NCBI GenBank assembly: GCA_017547885.1
Contig: JAFYOP010000001.1
Span: 127,500 to 191,499 of the forward strand
Length of the DNA stretch: 64,000 nt
Direction of reading: 5' to 3'
DNA from: Clostridia bacterium
GTDB lineage: Bacteria; Bacillota; Clostridia; Christensenellales; CAG-138
Shown: positions 50,376 through 59,221 of the stretch, in pieces
Layout of the letters: each line of letters begins with the position of its first letter
Position numbering within the stretch: position 1 is the stretch's first letter
The notes under the pieces: generated by a model
Seen by the model: only the letters and a program-made list of their open reading frames with translations
Database searches by the model: none
What the model was told of the DNA's origin: nothing
Translations under genes and position numbers: made by a program

Positions 50376-51146
50376 ATGCTGATAAACCTTCCCGCAGTGC
50401 CCCTGTATGGGGAGCCCTATTCCACAGAGCTGGACGACGAGGCATGGTATGGCCAGCAGGCGGAGATAACCGACGATATGGGGGAATATTGCCGGGTGCG
50501 GATGGAATACGGATATCAAAGCTGTATACGGCGCAGGTACCTTGCAGATGCCCAATATCAAAATACCCCTGCAATGGTAACATTTCCCTTTGGGGATGTG
50601 CGAAGGGAGCCGGACATAAAGTCCGCTCTGCTTTTGACCCTGCCCAGAGGGGCAAAGGTTGAGCCCCTGAGCGAGGACAATGGCTGGACCGGGATAAGGC
50701 TTATTGACGGGCGGGAAGGGTATATCTGCTCCAGAGCCGTAACAACGCAAAAAACAGCATCGCTCAGCCGGCATGAGCTTAGGAAAAACATCGTGGAAAC
50801 CGCAATGGATTACCTTGGTGTGCCATACCGCTGGGGCGGGAGGACTCCTGTGGGGGTGGATTGCAGCGGCCTTTGTCACAGTGCGTATCTTATCAACGGC
50901 ATAGCCATATACCGAAATGCCGCCATTCAGCCGGAATATCCTGTGCGCAGTATCCCTTTTGCAGATGCCGGGGCGGGAGACCTTTTGTATTTTCCCGGCC
51001 ATATGGCCATGTATCTGGGAGAGGGCAGGTTCATTCACGCCAGTGCCTCCGAAGGAAAGGTGTGCATAGGCAGCTTTGATAAATACAGCCCCGATTACAG
51101 GCAGGATCTGGCAGAGAGCTTTATATGGGCGGGAAGTGTGTTTTGA
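50376..51146 (+). CDS. NlpC/P60 family peptidase with SH3-like domains
   Basis: 256 residues from the ATG at 50376 (AAGGAGG ribosome site); the longer frame overlaps mreB and crosses its terminator. Residues 1-130 contain two bacterial SH3-like modules (ITDDMGEYCRVRMEYGYQSCIRRRYL and SALLLTLPRGAKVEPLSEDNGWTGIRLIDGREGYICSRAV). The NlpC/P60 domain has catalytic Cys in GVDCSGLCHSAYLING, His in GHMAMYLGEGRFIHAS and the third polar residue region. No signal peptide, so like cytoplasmic dipeptide peptidases (YkfC-like) it may recycle wall peptides. Confidence 0.9.
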   Translation: MLINLPAVPLYGEPYSTELDDEAWYGQQAEITDDMGEYCRVRMEYGYQSCIRRRYLADAQYQNTPAMVTFPFGDVRREPDIKSALLLTLPRGAKVEPLSEDNGWTGIRLIDGREGYICSRAVTTQKTASLSRHELRKNIVETAMDYLGVPYRWGGRTPVGVDCSGLCHSAYLINGIAIYRNAAIQPEYPVRSIPFADAGAGDLLYFPGHMAMYLGEGRFIHASASEGKVCIGSFDKYSPDYRQDLAESFIWAGSVF

Positions 51147-51148
51147 GG

Positions 51149-51218
51149 ATTTTATCCAATCCAGCCCGCTGCCCTTTTAATGCAGCCTTTCTCTGTATAG
51201 CGGCACGTGACAGCTGAT
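51149..51218. repeat. Truncated MITE-like repeat
   Basis: TTATCCAATCCAGCCCGCTGCCCTTTTAATG resembles the left end of the full copies, then diverges. No right end follows. Confidence 0.5.
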
Positions 51219-51231
51219 TAAGCATGCTTTG

Positions 51232-51693
51232 TTATAATTCAATGATGCGCAGGCCGCATTGAGCAGCATAACGTACAGTATAGGCTGTTCCGCCGCAGGA
51301 CTTTCGCATATAGCAAACACATACTGAAGAGCAGTTCACCAGATGACGATTTCTCGCAAACATACATCCGTCATAATAATAGTCCGACAATATTTTTATT
51401 TTGTCGGCCTGTTTTTTTATATTCTCATATGCATAAATATCATCCGTATTCCATCCTTTTGGTTGATTTGGACAGGGAAGCACAAGGATCAGCTTTATAT
51501 GGGGGTATATGGGTTTCAGCTCAAGAACTGTCTGTGCGGCAAAGGTGTCAAAGCCACGCGCACCGCCTGTGCCGAAATAGGTTATGCCGCTGTCTATGAG
51601 CTGAGACAGAATTTGTTTTAGCATAGTATTCAGTTCGTTTGTGTCGTCGATAATTTCTCTGTGTCCGGTAAAGCAGCATGTTTTGTTTCTCAT
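51232..51693 (-). CDS. SLOG-domain protein (DUF1273/YpsA-like)
   Basis: 153 residues. The motif CCFTGHRE at the start, ITYFGTGGARGFDTFAAQTVLELK, and LVLPCPNQPKGW mark the SLOG nucleotide-binding fold of YpsA. YpsA affects division in Bacillus; related SLOG proteins sense nucleotides in stress and defence systems. It is divergent from an Xre-type regulator across a palindrome, so the pair may be one regulated unit (inference). Confidence 0.88.
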   Translation of the reverse strand: MRNKTCCFTGHREIIDDTNELNTMLKQILSQLIDSGITYFGTGGARGFDTFAAQTVLELKPIYPHIKLILVLPCPNQPKGWNTDDIYAYENIKKQADKIKILSDYYYDGCMFARNRHLVNCSSVCVCYMRKSCGGTAYTVRYAAQCGLRIIEL

Positions 51694-51713
51694 AAGCCTG
51701 TCACACCCGATAT

Positions 51714-51750
51714 GGGGGTTATATCCCCTTAATATTGGGGATTATAACCC
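51714..51750. promoter_or_regulatory. Large palindromic operator between SLOG and HTH genes
   Basis: GGGGGTTATATCCCC (51714-51728) and GGGGATTATAACCC (51737-51750) form an inverted repeat, each half itself symmetric, around TTAATATT. It lies in the 90-bp divergent gap; likely bound by the HTH protein. Confidence 0.6.
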
Positions 51751-51783
51751 TCATAATATTCACTGTCAAGCGAGGGTAAAGAT

Positions 51784-51984
51784 ATGATAGTGTATGATAA
51801 GCTGTGGGAAACCATGAAGAAAAAAGGAATAACTACCTATACATTGCGCGAAAAAGGCGGAATCGACAGCAAGACCGTTCGCCGTCTTAGAGCCAATGAA
51901 AACATGGAAACAAAAACCCTCAATAAGCTTTGCTCCGTGCTGGATTGCAAACTGGAAGACATAGCTGAATATATAAAGGATTAG
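51784..51984 (+). CDS. Small Cro-type HTH regulator
   Basis: 66 residues, a single HTH domain (DKLWETMKKKGITTYTLREKGGIDSKTVRRLRANENMETKTLNKLCSVLDCKLEDIAEYI). Resembles the Cro/C1-type regulator at 2408 in size and architecture. Adjacent operator palindrome at 51714-51750. Confidence 0.86.
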   Translation: MIVYDKLWETMKKKGITTYTLREKGGIDSKTVRRLRANENMETKTLNKLCSVLDCKLEDIAEYIKD

Positions 51985-51995
51985 AATGGTGACAT

Positions 51996-52028
51996 AACAA
52001 AAACAGCGCATCCGCGCTGTTTTTTTAT
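51996..52028. terminator. Bidirectional intrinsic terminator
   Basis: AAACAGCGC-atcc-GCGCTGTTT followed by TTTT, between convergent genes ending at 51984 and 52033. Confidence 0.88.
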
Positions 52029-52032
52029 TTCG

Positions 52033-53295
52033 CTATTCTTCTTCCTCTTCTTCCACCGGGTCAACCTTTACCAGCAGCCGCTCCACGCGGAGATTCTTGC
52101 GCTTTTTTACGGTAATGGTGAGGTTTTTGTAGGTAAATGAGTCTCCCTTTTTAGGATAGCCGCCTATCATTTCGGTGGTCCAGCCGCCCAGAGTGGCGTT
52201 GTCGTCGTCAAAGTCACGGTCGTCTATATCCAGCTCTGCGAAAAGGTCTTCGATTCGCATATCGCCGTCAGCGTCATAGAGGTCATCCTTAAGCTGTATC
52301 AGTTCTTCCTCTATTTCATCGCTTTCGTCCCAGATATCGCCAACCAGCTGCTCCAGCACGTCCTCCATGGTAAGGCAGCCCATTGTGCCGCCGTATTCGT
52401 CTGTTACGATTACCATGTGGCACTTTTTGCGCTTCATGGTGGAAAGCACGTTGTTGAGGGGGGTGGTCTTGTGGACGAAGGTGACGGGCATGAGTATTTC
52501 CCTAAGGTCTATTTCATCCTTGTCCGCAAGCCGTTTGAATACGCGATTAAGGTGCAGTATGCCTATTATGTTGTCGATGGTGTCCTCATAGACGGGGATG
52601 CGGGAGAAGGGGGAGTACATTATCTGCTCCATTATCTCCTCCATGGGGTCGTCTATGTCTATGGCTGTCATGTCCACGCGGGGTGTGATTATCTCGTAGG
52701 CCAGTACATCGTCAAAGTCCAGCGCGCTCTGCAGCAGGTCGCATCTGTCCTCGTCCAGTATGCCCTCGTCCTCAACGGTTTCAATGATGGTTTCAAATTC
52801 ATCCTCTGTAACTGTGGGAACTTCCTGAACCTTGTGAGCCCAAAGCTTTTCCACCTGCTTAACTATGAACATTATCACCTTGCCCACAGGGGACAGTACC
52901 TTCATCAGGAATCTGAGGGGCAGCGCCACCAGACGGACGATGGTATAGCATATCTCGGCAGCTATTATCTTGGGGGTTATTTCGCCGAAGGTGATGATGA
53001 GCACGGTCATTACGAGGGTGGCTACCCATGCGCCGCTTTCGCCCAGCAGATCCAGCGCAATTATAGTGGCAACGGAGGAGGAGGCGATATTCACAAGGTT
53101 GTTGCCGATAAGTATAGTGGTGAGGGCAGAATCGTAATCCAGTGCGATATCAAGGGCGAGCTTATCCTTTTTGCTGCCTCCGTTTTCTGCGATGTGCCGC
53201 AGGCGGATGATATTGGCGGAGGAATAGGCTATCTCGGAGCCGGAGAAGAAAGCGGAGAATGCCAGCAGTATTACTATAAATATGTAATTAAGCAT
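52033..53295 (-). CDS. CNNM/CorC (HlyC) family transporter, full-length
   Basis: 420 residues from the ATG at 53295 (GGGAGGTGCCT). An N-terminal DUF21 domain with three to four membrane helices (FIVILLAFSAFFSGSEIAYSSANI..., VATLVMTVLIITFGEITPKI), two CBS modules (VDMTAIDIDDPMEEIMEQIMYSPFSRIPVYEDTIDNIIGILHLN and PLNNVLSTMKRKKCHMVIVTDEYGGTMGCLTMEDVLEQLVGDIWDE), and a C-terminal CorC_HlyC domain (LGGWTTEMIGGYPKKGDSFTYKNLTITV). Members handle Mg2+ or Co2+ export. The upstream paralogue overlaps its start by 8 bp. Confidence 0.9.
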   Translation of the reverse strand: MLNYIFIVILLAFSAFFSGSEIAYSSANIIRLRHIAENGGSKKDKLALDIALDYDSALTTILIGNNLVNIASSSVATIIALDLLGESGAWVATLVMTVLIITFGEITPKIIAAEICYTIVRLVALPLRFLMKVLSPVGKVIMFIVKQVEKLWAHKVQEVPTVTEDEFETIIETVEDEGILDEDRCDLLQSALDFDDVLAYEIITPRVDMTAIDIDDPMEEIMEQIMYSPFSRIPVYEDTIDNIIGILHLNRVFKRLADKDEIDLREILMPVTFVHKTTPLNNVLSTMKRKKCHMVIVTDEYGGTMGCLTMEDVLEQLVGDIWDESDEIEEELIQLKDDLYDADGDMRIEDLFAELDIDDRDFDDDNATLGGWTTEMIGGYPKKGDSFTYKNLTITVKKRKNLRVERLLVKVDPVEEEEEE

Positions 53296-54316
53296 AGGCA
53301 CCTCCCTCGGGCAGGGGATCGTCCTCGTCGTATATCTCGCCCACCAGCTCTTCCAGTATATCTTCCACGGTAAGTATGCCAAGGTTATTTCCGTCGTTGT
53401 CCACAACTATGGAAATATGGGTACGCTTGCGGCTCATTTCCGGCAGCAGCTCGTCTATGGGTGTGCTGCTGTTTACAAAGGCAACGTTGTCCATAATTGC
53501 CCTCAGCTGCAGCGGCTCATCATCTTCGGCGTTGATGTATGCCTTAAGGTAGGAGCGGATGTGCAGTATGCCCATAACGTTGCCGTTTATGTCTGTAACG
53601 GGCAGGCGGCTGTGCACGTTGGAGCGGATGATGTCCAGTATTTCTTCTTCGCTCATCAGGGAGGATACTGTGAGAACCTTGTCCCAGGGGACAACTATAT
53701 CAGCCGCGGTGCGCTCGCCAAATTCCAGTGCGCTCTGAACAAGTTCTGCTTCTTCCTCGTCCAATACGCCCTCGGTGGCAATGGCCTCAACGTATTCGTA
53801 AAGCTCGTCCTCTGTAACGGTGGGCTCCTCTTCCTGTTTTTTGAAGGGCTTTTTTATGGCATCCGCAAGCTTGGTAAAAAGGAAGGACACGGGGGTGAGG
53901 GCCTTCATCAGGAACAGCATGGGCCCTGCGGCAATGAGGGCGTATTTGTCGCTGAAGGTCTTCGCGAAGTATTTGGGTATCATTTCCGCAAACAAAAACA
54001 CCACTATCGTAGTAACGATGGTGGAAGCGGCCACGGCGCCGGCGCCCCACAGCTTTGTCACCATTATGGTGGCAATGGAGGCGGTGGCTATGTGGGTTAT
54101 GTTGTTGAGTATAAGGAGAGTTGTAAGTGCCTTGTCAAAATTATTGATAACGCGAAGAGCCCGCTTTGCCTGGCGGTCTCCATCATCCGCAAGGCTCATA
54201 AGGCGTATGCGGTTTGCGCTGGTATATGCGGTTTCGGATGCGGCGCACAAAGATGCGCCTATCAACAGAGCGAAAAGCGGTACTATGTAACGCAATATTG
54301 TACTGCCGTCTTCCAT
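53288..54316 (-). CDS. CNNM/CorC family protein lacking the C-terminal CorC domain
   Basis: 342 residues. DUF21 membrane domain (LFALLIGASLCAASETAYTSANRIRLMSLADDGD..., TTIVVFLFAEMIPKYFAKTFS) and two CBS modules ending LTVEDILEELVGEIYDEDDPLPEGGAYA. It stops where its downstream paralogue continues into CorC_HlyC, so the pair may form a heteromer in which one subunit supplies that domain (inference). Overlaps the next start by 8 bp, coupled. Confidence 0.88.
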   Translation of the reverse strand: MEDGSTILRYIVPLFALLIGASLCAASETAYTSANRIRLMSLADDGDRQAKRALRVINNFDKALTTLLILNNITHIATASIATIMVTKLWGAGAVAASTIVTTIVVFLFAEMIPKYFAKTFSDKYALIAAGPMLFLMKALTPVSFLFTKLADAIKKPFKKQEEEPTVTEDELYEYVEAIATEGVLDEEEAELVQSALEFGERTAADIVVPWDKVLTVSSLMSEEEILDIIRSNVHSRLPVTDINGNVMGILHIRSYLKAYINAEDDEPLQLRAIMDNVAFVNSSTPIDELLPEMSRKRTHISIVVDNDGNNLGILTVEDILEELVGEIYDEDDPLPEGGAYA

Positions 54317-54550
54317 TTGGAGAGGATCACATCCTTTCAGGAATTAATACTTCTTAATATTATAGCAGAAATACGCCGCAATGCAATATGACGCAGAAGG
54401 CATAAGCGGCACAATGGAAAACCGAAGGTGAATTTATATAAAAACCGTTAATATTCTGTTGGCATGGGTAAGTGGGTACTGTATAATAGCAAAAGGGAAA
54501 AACTTTTGTTTAAGCCTGTCGTAAATGCACTTCGTTATATTGGAGGATAC

Positions 54551-56347
54551 ATGCACAAGAAAAAGCTGCACAATCATGCGGCGCTCCATTATCACAATAT
54601 TATAATAAATACAATGCTGATGTTTGCCCTTGCCTTTATTGTGGCGGGGCTGATTGTTGGCAATATTGCAGACCTGCCCCGAGGCTTATGGCGCATATTC
54701 ACCTGCCCTGCCCCTCTGGTAACCGACTTTACCATGGTGGGCGGCCTTAATGCAGCCCTGTTCAATGCAGGTCTGTGCGGTCTTTTTGTGTATGCGCTGT
54801 ACCAGTTATCCGGCTTTGTGGCATCGGGCGGTGCCTTTGGTGCGTATTTTCTGGCGGTGGGCATAGGCCTTTTCGGCAAGACCGTCTTTTCCATAATTCC
54901 CTTTGTAATAGGCGGAATACTGTATGCCTGGTACAAAAATGAGCCGTTCCGCCGAATTATTCTGTATCCTATACAGGCATCGGCCTTATCTCCTATCGTG
55001 ACTGTCATTGCGTTTTCCAATGAGTTTTCCTGGATCGGCGCAGTATTGGGATATATCATTGCAATTACAATCGGTTTTGTTATTACTCCTGTGGCTATAC
55101 ATACCCGTACTATGCACAGAGGCTTTGACCTTTATAACGTTGGCCTTGCAGCAGGCCTTATAGGTATATTATTCTTTGCTGTATATCGTGAGGTAGCCCT
55201 TGATCTGCATGGCTTCAGCAATGGATATCACATAGTGAGCCTGATTGGAGATCATAGGCCGGACTTTTTCTATCCTTTTCTCGGCAGTATTTTTGCTCTG
55301 ATAAGCATGAGCGGCCTGCTTATGTCCAAGGAAGGCATTAACGAATTCTGGAAACTGAGAAGCCACACCGGCCTTGATATAGACTTTGCGCCGGAGTTTG
55401 GTATGCCTGCCATTCTTATGAACATGGGATTTGTAGGCCTTATGGCGCTGTTTTACATGATACTGATAAATGCGCCTATGAACGGCGCTACGGTGGGCGC
55501 GCTGATCTCGGTATTATGCTGGACGGGCAATGGTGCAAACACCAGAAATGTTCTGCCAATATTTGTGGGATACGGCGTGTATTCCCTTATAACCGGTGTG
55601 CCTCTCAACAGTCAGTATCTGTGCGTTGCGGTGTGCTATGCCACGGGCCTTGCACCCCTTGCGGGACGATACGGCAATATTTACGGCGTTCTGGTAGGCG
55701 CTATTCATGCCTTTATCGCAGGAATAACCTCTGCCATGCATGGCGGCTTCAACCTTTACAATGGCGGCTTTTCCGCAGGCCTTGTGTCGCTGGTAATGCT
55801 GCCTGTGATACAGAGCTTTGCAAAGCATGAATACCGGGACGATACATCACACCACGAAAAGCATCCCGGCCTTGTGGAAGAGCTGGCGGTGGACGTGGTG
55901 CATATAGCAGAGGGTGCAGTACACGGCACGGCCCACATAGCCAAGAGCGCCGCCCACGGCGTGGCCCATATAGCGGAGGAGGCTGTGCATGGTGTGGCTC
56001 ACCTTGCGGAAGGCGCACATATTCACGATAAAAACATTGTGCAGGAGCTGCCGGAAGATCACCGCGAAAGCAAAACCATACATACCTTCCTGCTGGTGCG
56101 CAATATCTTTGCGGGAATTGCGGCAATAGTGTTTATACTGTCCATATTGCCAATACACTCTCTGGAGCATTACAGCCATCTGTTCAAGTTCGTTGCATAC
56201 ATACTGGGCGCAGGGGCATACGGCGCCGAGATAATAGTAATGACGGACGGGCTTAGGAAAAATCCCGGGCTGCACGAAATGCTGATGCCATACATATTTG
56301 GTGTGCTGTATATTCTGCTGGGCTTCAGCTATCTGAACGGCCACTGA
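54551..56347 (+). CDS. DUF1576 multi-pass membrane protein with His-rich 11-residue repeat
   Basis: 598 residues from the ATG at 54551 (GGAGGATAC ribosome site). About ten membrane helices in residues 15-415 and a further three at 515-598. The first half matches the DUF1576 family (FTCPAPLVTDFTMVGGLNAALFNAGLCGL, ITPVAIHTRTMHRGFDLYNVGLAAGLIG, MHGGFNLYNGGFSAGLVSLVMLPVI). Between the helix blocks, about residues 440-500, lies an 11-residue repeat with His/Ala pattern (VVHIAEGAVHG, AHIAKSAAHGV, AHIAEEAVHGV, AHLAEGAHIHD). The fold is unknown; the repeat may form a soluble His-bearing helix. Confidence 0.8.
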   Translation: MHKKKLHNHAALHYHNIIINTMLMFALAFIVAGLIVGNIADLPRGLWRIFTCPAPLVTDFTMVGGLNAALFNAGLCGLFVYALYQLSGFVASGGAFGAYFLAVGIGLFGKTVFSIIPFVIGGILYAWYKNEPFRRIILYPIQASALSPIVTVIAFSNEFSWIGAVLGYIIAITIGFVITPVAIHTRTMHRGFDLYNVGLAAGLIGILFFAVYREVALDLHGFSNGYHIVSLIGDHRPDFFYPFLGSIFALISMSGLLMSKEGINEFWKLRSHTGLDIDFAPEFGMPAILMNMGFVGLMALFYMILINAPMNGATVGALISVLCWTGNGANTRNVLPIFVGYGVYSLITGVPLNSQYLCVAVCYATGLAPLAGRYGNIYGVLVGAIHAFIAGITSAMHGGFNLYNGGFSAGLVSLVMLPVIQSFAKHEYRDDTSHHEKHPGLVEELAVDVVHIAEGAVHGTAHIAKSAAHGVAHIAEEAVHGVAHLAEGAHIHDKNIVQELPEDHRESKTIHTFLLVRNIFAGIAAIVFILSILPIHSLEHYSHLFKFVAYILGAGAYGAEIIVMTDGLRKNPGLHEMLMPYIFGVLYILLGFSYLNGH

Positions 56348-56416
56348 TACAATTATAATAAAAGAATTGCGGGCTGTCCTATGGCAGCCCGTTTGATTTT
56401 AGTTAAAGCTAAACAA

Positions 56417-56449
56417 AAAAAGGCCGCCCTTTAAAGGCGGCCTTTGAGC
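56417..56449. terminator. Bidirectional intrinsic terminator
   Basis: AAAGGCCGCC-ctttaa-GGCGGCCTTT with flanking A run, between the DUF1576 gene and the ribosomal operon. Confidence 0.85.
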
Positions 56450-56510
56450 TAACGTTCTTCGTGGAAGTTGTGGGTTTTGTTTGTAATGTTGCGGTGCTGA
56501 CGGTTTCGCT

Positions 56511-56753
56511 TTAGTCGGAAACGTAGGGCAGCAGGGCGACTATACGGGCGCGCTTGATGGCGATAGCCAGCTGGCGCTGATGCTTGGCGCAAACGCCGCT
56601 CATACGGCGGGGCATGATCTTGCCGCGCTCGGTAACGAACTTGCGGAGCCTTGCGGTGTCCTTATAATCGATATGCTGAACCTTATCTACGCAGAAACCG
56701 CATACTTTGCGCCTGGGCCTGCGGGCACGGGGCTTCATCTTGCGTTCTTCCAT
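56511..56753 (-). CDS. rpsR: Small ribosomal subunit protein bS18
   Basis: 80 residues. [65 protein letters not shown] is a full S18 with the zinc-binding form (CxxC and CxxH). Last gene of rpsF-ssb-rpsR. Confidence 0.98.
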   Translation of the reverse strand: MEERKMKPRARRPRRKVCGFCVDKVQHIDYKDTARLRKFVTERGKIMPRRMSGVCAKHQRQLAIAIKRARIVALLPYVSD

Positions 56754-56793
56754 GATAGGTTTCTCCTTTCAGTAAGCTGGATGGCTGACCCTG

Positions 56794-57225
56794 TTAGAAG
56801 GGCAGCTGGTCGTCGTCGATCTCGGTGAATCCTTCGGGAGCAACAGGGGCGCTCTGGCGCTCGTAAGCGCGCTCGTAGCCGCCGCCGTTTCCGCTGCCGG
56901 AATCCTGACCCTTGGGGGTGAGGAATTCAACCTCGTCTGCGACTATTTCGGTAATGTATCTCTTGGAGCCGTCTTTTGCGTCATAGCTGCGGTTCTGAAT
57001 CTCGCCTATGACGGACACCATGCGGCCCTTGGCAAGGTACTTGCCGCAGGTTTCGCCCAGCTGGCGCCAGGCTACGATGGTGAAAAAGTCAGCTACACGC
57101 TCGCCGGACTGGGAGGGGAAGCGGCGGTTTACAGCAATGCGGAAAGTGCACACTGTGGCACCGCTGCCGGTGGTCCTCACTTCGGGGTCCTGGGCAAGCC
57201 TGCCGATAAGGATCGCTTTGTTCAT
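56794..57225 (-). CDS. ssb: Single-stranded DNA-binding protein
   Basis: 143 residues. OB fold (MNKAILIGRLAQDPEVRTTGSGATVCTFRIAVNRRF...SGERVADFFTIVAWRQLGETCGKYLAKGRMVSVIGEIQNRSY) with the acidic C-terminal tip EIDDDQLPF that recruits partner proteins. It binds single-stranded DNA in replication and repair. Middle gene of the S6-SSB-S18 operon. Confidence 0.98.
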   Translation of the reverse strand: MNKAILIGRLAQDPEVRTTGSGATVCTFRIAVNRRFPSQSGERVADFFTIVAWRQLGETCGKYLAKGRMVSVIGEIQNRSYDAKDGSKRYITEIVADEVEFLTPKGQDSGSGNGGGYERAYERQSAPVAPEGFTEIDDDQLPF

Positions 57226-57259
57226 AATTGTACCATCCTTTCAGCTAAATATTCTGCAA

Positions 57260-57547
57260 TTAGGCTTCCTGACGGACTACCATGTAACGCAGAATGGACT
57301 CGTCGTTCTTGAAGTTACGCTCCAGCTCACGGGGCAGCTCGGAAGCTGCTGCAAAGTGGACCAGAACATAGTAACCCTCGGTCTTGTAATCGATGGGGTA
57401 AGCCAGCTTCTTGCGGCCCCACTCATCAACGTTTTCGATTTCGCCGCCGTTGGCGGTGATGATACCGGAGAACTTCTCGATAACGGCCTTTATGGCTTCA
57501 TCCTCCAGCTCAGGAGTTACGATGTACATAGCTTCGTACTTATTCAC
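57260..57547 (-). CDS. rpsF: Small ribosomal subunit protein bS6
   Basis: 95 residues from the GTG at 57547, chosen because AGGAGGTG lies 7 nt upstream and overlaps an earlier GTG (57556). MNKYEAMYIVTPELEDEAIKAVIEKFSGIITANGGEIENVDEWGRKKLAYPIDYKTEGYYVLVHFAAASELPRELERNFKNDESILRYMVVR is a standard S6. Confidence 0.96.
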   Translation of the reverse strand: MNKYEAMYIVTPELEDEAIKAVIEKFSGIITANGGEIENVDEWGRKKLAYPIDYKTEGYYVLVHFAAASELPRELERNFKNDESILRYMVVRQEA

Positions 57548-57576
57548 GCTTTTCACCTCCTTATGGTCTTATGGCC

Positions 57577-57594
57577 CTGCCTCCATGCGGGCAG
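57577..57594 (-). ncRNA. Candidate S6:S18-binding leader hairpin
   Basis: In the rpsF leader (minus strand) CTGCCCGCATGGAGGCAG forms a hairpin with CCCG near a loop, as in S6:S18 leader RNAs that feed back on the operon. Only the short hairpin is visible; the call depends on position. Confidence 0.35.
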
Positions 57595-57619
57595 AGCAAG
57601 AAGCACGTCAGCGTTTTGT

Positions 57620-57649
57620 ATTATATCACGGCAAAAGATGCCAACGCAA
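57620..57649 (-). promoter_or_regulatory. Promoter of rpsF-ssb-rpsR
   Basis: On the minus strand TTGCGT (57649-57644), 18-bp spacer, TATAAT (57625-57620) preceded by TGA (extended -10). Confidence 0.7.
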
Positions 57650-57782
57650 TAGAAAATTTAGCGTAAACAGGGCTTTTTTCAAAGATATATTCCTCAAAAT
57701 GAAGAATGTCTTTTCTATATATAATATGGATAAAGGCCACCCATACTTTGGACGGCCTTTTGGTGTGTTTTATTATGGGATT

Positions 57783-58961
57783 TTAGTCTGCATAGTTGGT
57801 GAAGTAGCCCTGAACCAGCACGATGGGAGTGCCCTTGTCGCCGGAGCCGGAGGTCAGGTCGCACAGGGAGCCCAGAAGGTCGGTCAGGCGGCGGGGTGTG
57901 GTGCCCTGGGTGGCCATGCTGCCCTTCAGGTCCTTGTCCTTTTCGCGGATGGCCTTTTCGATGGCTGCGCGAAGCTCCGCGCCGGAAAGGTTTGCATAAT
58001 CGTTATCCGCAAGGTACTTGAGCTTCAGCTCGTTGGGCAGGCCTTCAAGGCCGGCGGTGTAGCCGGGGGATACAACGGGGTCGGCCAGCTCCCAGATCCT
58101 GCCAACGGGATCCTTGAATGCGCCGTCGCCGTATACCATGGCTTCTATCTGCTTGCCGGTGGCGGCACAGAGGGAAGCGCTGAGCTCTTCGGCTATCTGC
58201 TGTGCGTTGTTGGGGAACAGCTTTACCACGCCCTCGGTGGACTTGTTGGAGCCCAGCAGGCCGTATTCTGCGTTGTAGCCGCTGCCGTTTACGGGTGCGT
58301 TAAGTATATCGCACAGGGTGAGACATACAGAAGCGCCTGCTGCCTTTATGCGGCGCTGGGTGCGGAAGCGGGTGTGTGTATCACAGCACAGCACCTTGTC
58401 GGTGTATGCGAGAATTGCTTCGGGACGGTTGGCAAGGATTATCTCGGCATCTGCGCCCTCTTCTTCAATAAGCTGCGCATAGTAGCTGATGTAGTCCACG
58501 CCGGTGAAGGGATGGAGGGGAGTGCCGAAATGCCTGCGGAAGTCCGCAACGCTCAGCACGTCCTTATAGGGATCAACGCCGCTGTCATCCAGTGCGTCCA
58601 GATCCACAAGATGGTTGCCCACCTCGTCGGAAGGATAGCCCAGCTGAACAACTACCTTCTTTGCGCCCCGGGCGATGCCCCTGAGGCAGATGGCGAAGCG
58701 ATTGCGGCTGAGTATGGGGAATACTACGCCCACGGTCTCACCGCCCAGCTTTGCCTTTACGTCCTCGCCGATATTGTCTATGGTGGCATAGTTGCCGGCG
58801 GCCCTTGCCACAACTGCCTCGGTAACAGCTACAACGTCCCTGTCGTGGAACTCAAAGCCATCTTCTTTTGCGGCGGTCAGCACGCAGTCGGTCACGATCT
58901 TTACGATGTCATCTCCCTCGCGGATGATGGGAGCCTTGATGCCTCTGGATACCGTTGCCAT
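57783..58961 (-). CDS. Coenzyme F420-0:L-glutamate ligase-like (CofE family) protein
   Basis: 392 residues (GGAGGCATATAAAA-ATG). Motifs IVTDCVLTAAKEDGFEFHDRDVVAVTEAVVARAAGNYATIDNI, AVVFPILSRNRFAICLRGIARG-like VVFPILSRNRFAICLRGIARG and YGDGAFKDPVGRIWELADPVVSPGYTAGLEG match the F420_ligase family as found in non-F420 Firmicutes. F420 biosynthesis genes are not seen here, so the real substrate may be another glutamyl- or amide-type compound. Cytoplasmic. Alternative substrates are open. Confidence 0.8.
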   Translation of the reverse strand: MATVSRGIKAPIIREGDDIVKIVTDCVLTAAKEDGFEFHDRDVVAVTEAVVARAAGNYATIDNIGEDVKAKLGGETVGVVFPILSRNRFAICLRGIARGAKKVVVQLGYPSDEVGNHLVDLDALDDSGVDPYKDVLSVADFRRHFGTPLHPFTGVDYISYYAQLIEEEGADAEIILANRPEAILAYTDKVLCCDTHTRFRTQRRIKAAGASVCLTLCDILNAPVNGSGYNAEYGLLGSNKSTEGVVKLFPNNAQQIAEELSASLCAATGKQIEAMVYGDGAFKDPVGRIWELADPVVSPGYTAGLEGLPNELKLKYLADNDYANLSGAELRAAIEKAIREKDKDLKGSMATQGTTPRRLTDLLGSLCDLTSGSGDKGTPIVLVQGYFTNYAD

Positions 58962-59221
58962 TTTTATATGCCTCCGTTGTTTTTATGTTTTTCTTAGTAT
59001 GGGCCACATTCACCCATTTTCACTATAATAATATCACGAAGGGATAATAAAAGGTAATACAGGTTGGTTAGAGACATATAAGCTGGACTTTTGGATAATG
59101 CTTTTGCCATAAAAATAATTCGCATTTTGTAAACAAATACTAACAATACATACACTTCCGTTGAAAAAAAGAAGGAAAACATATAAAATGATGGATGATA
59201 AAATAACCAAAGGAAACAGGT

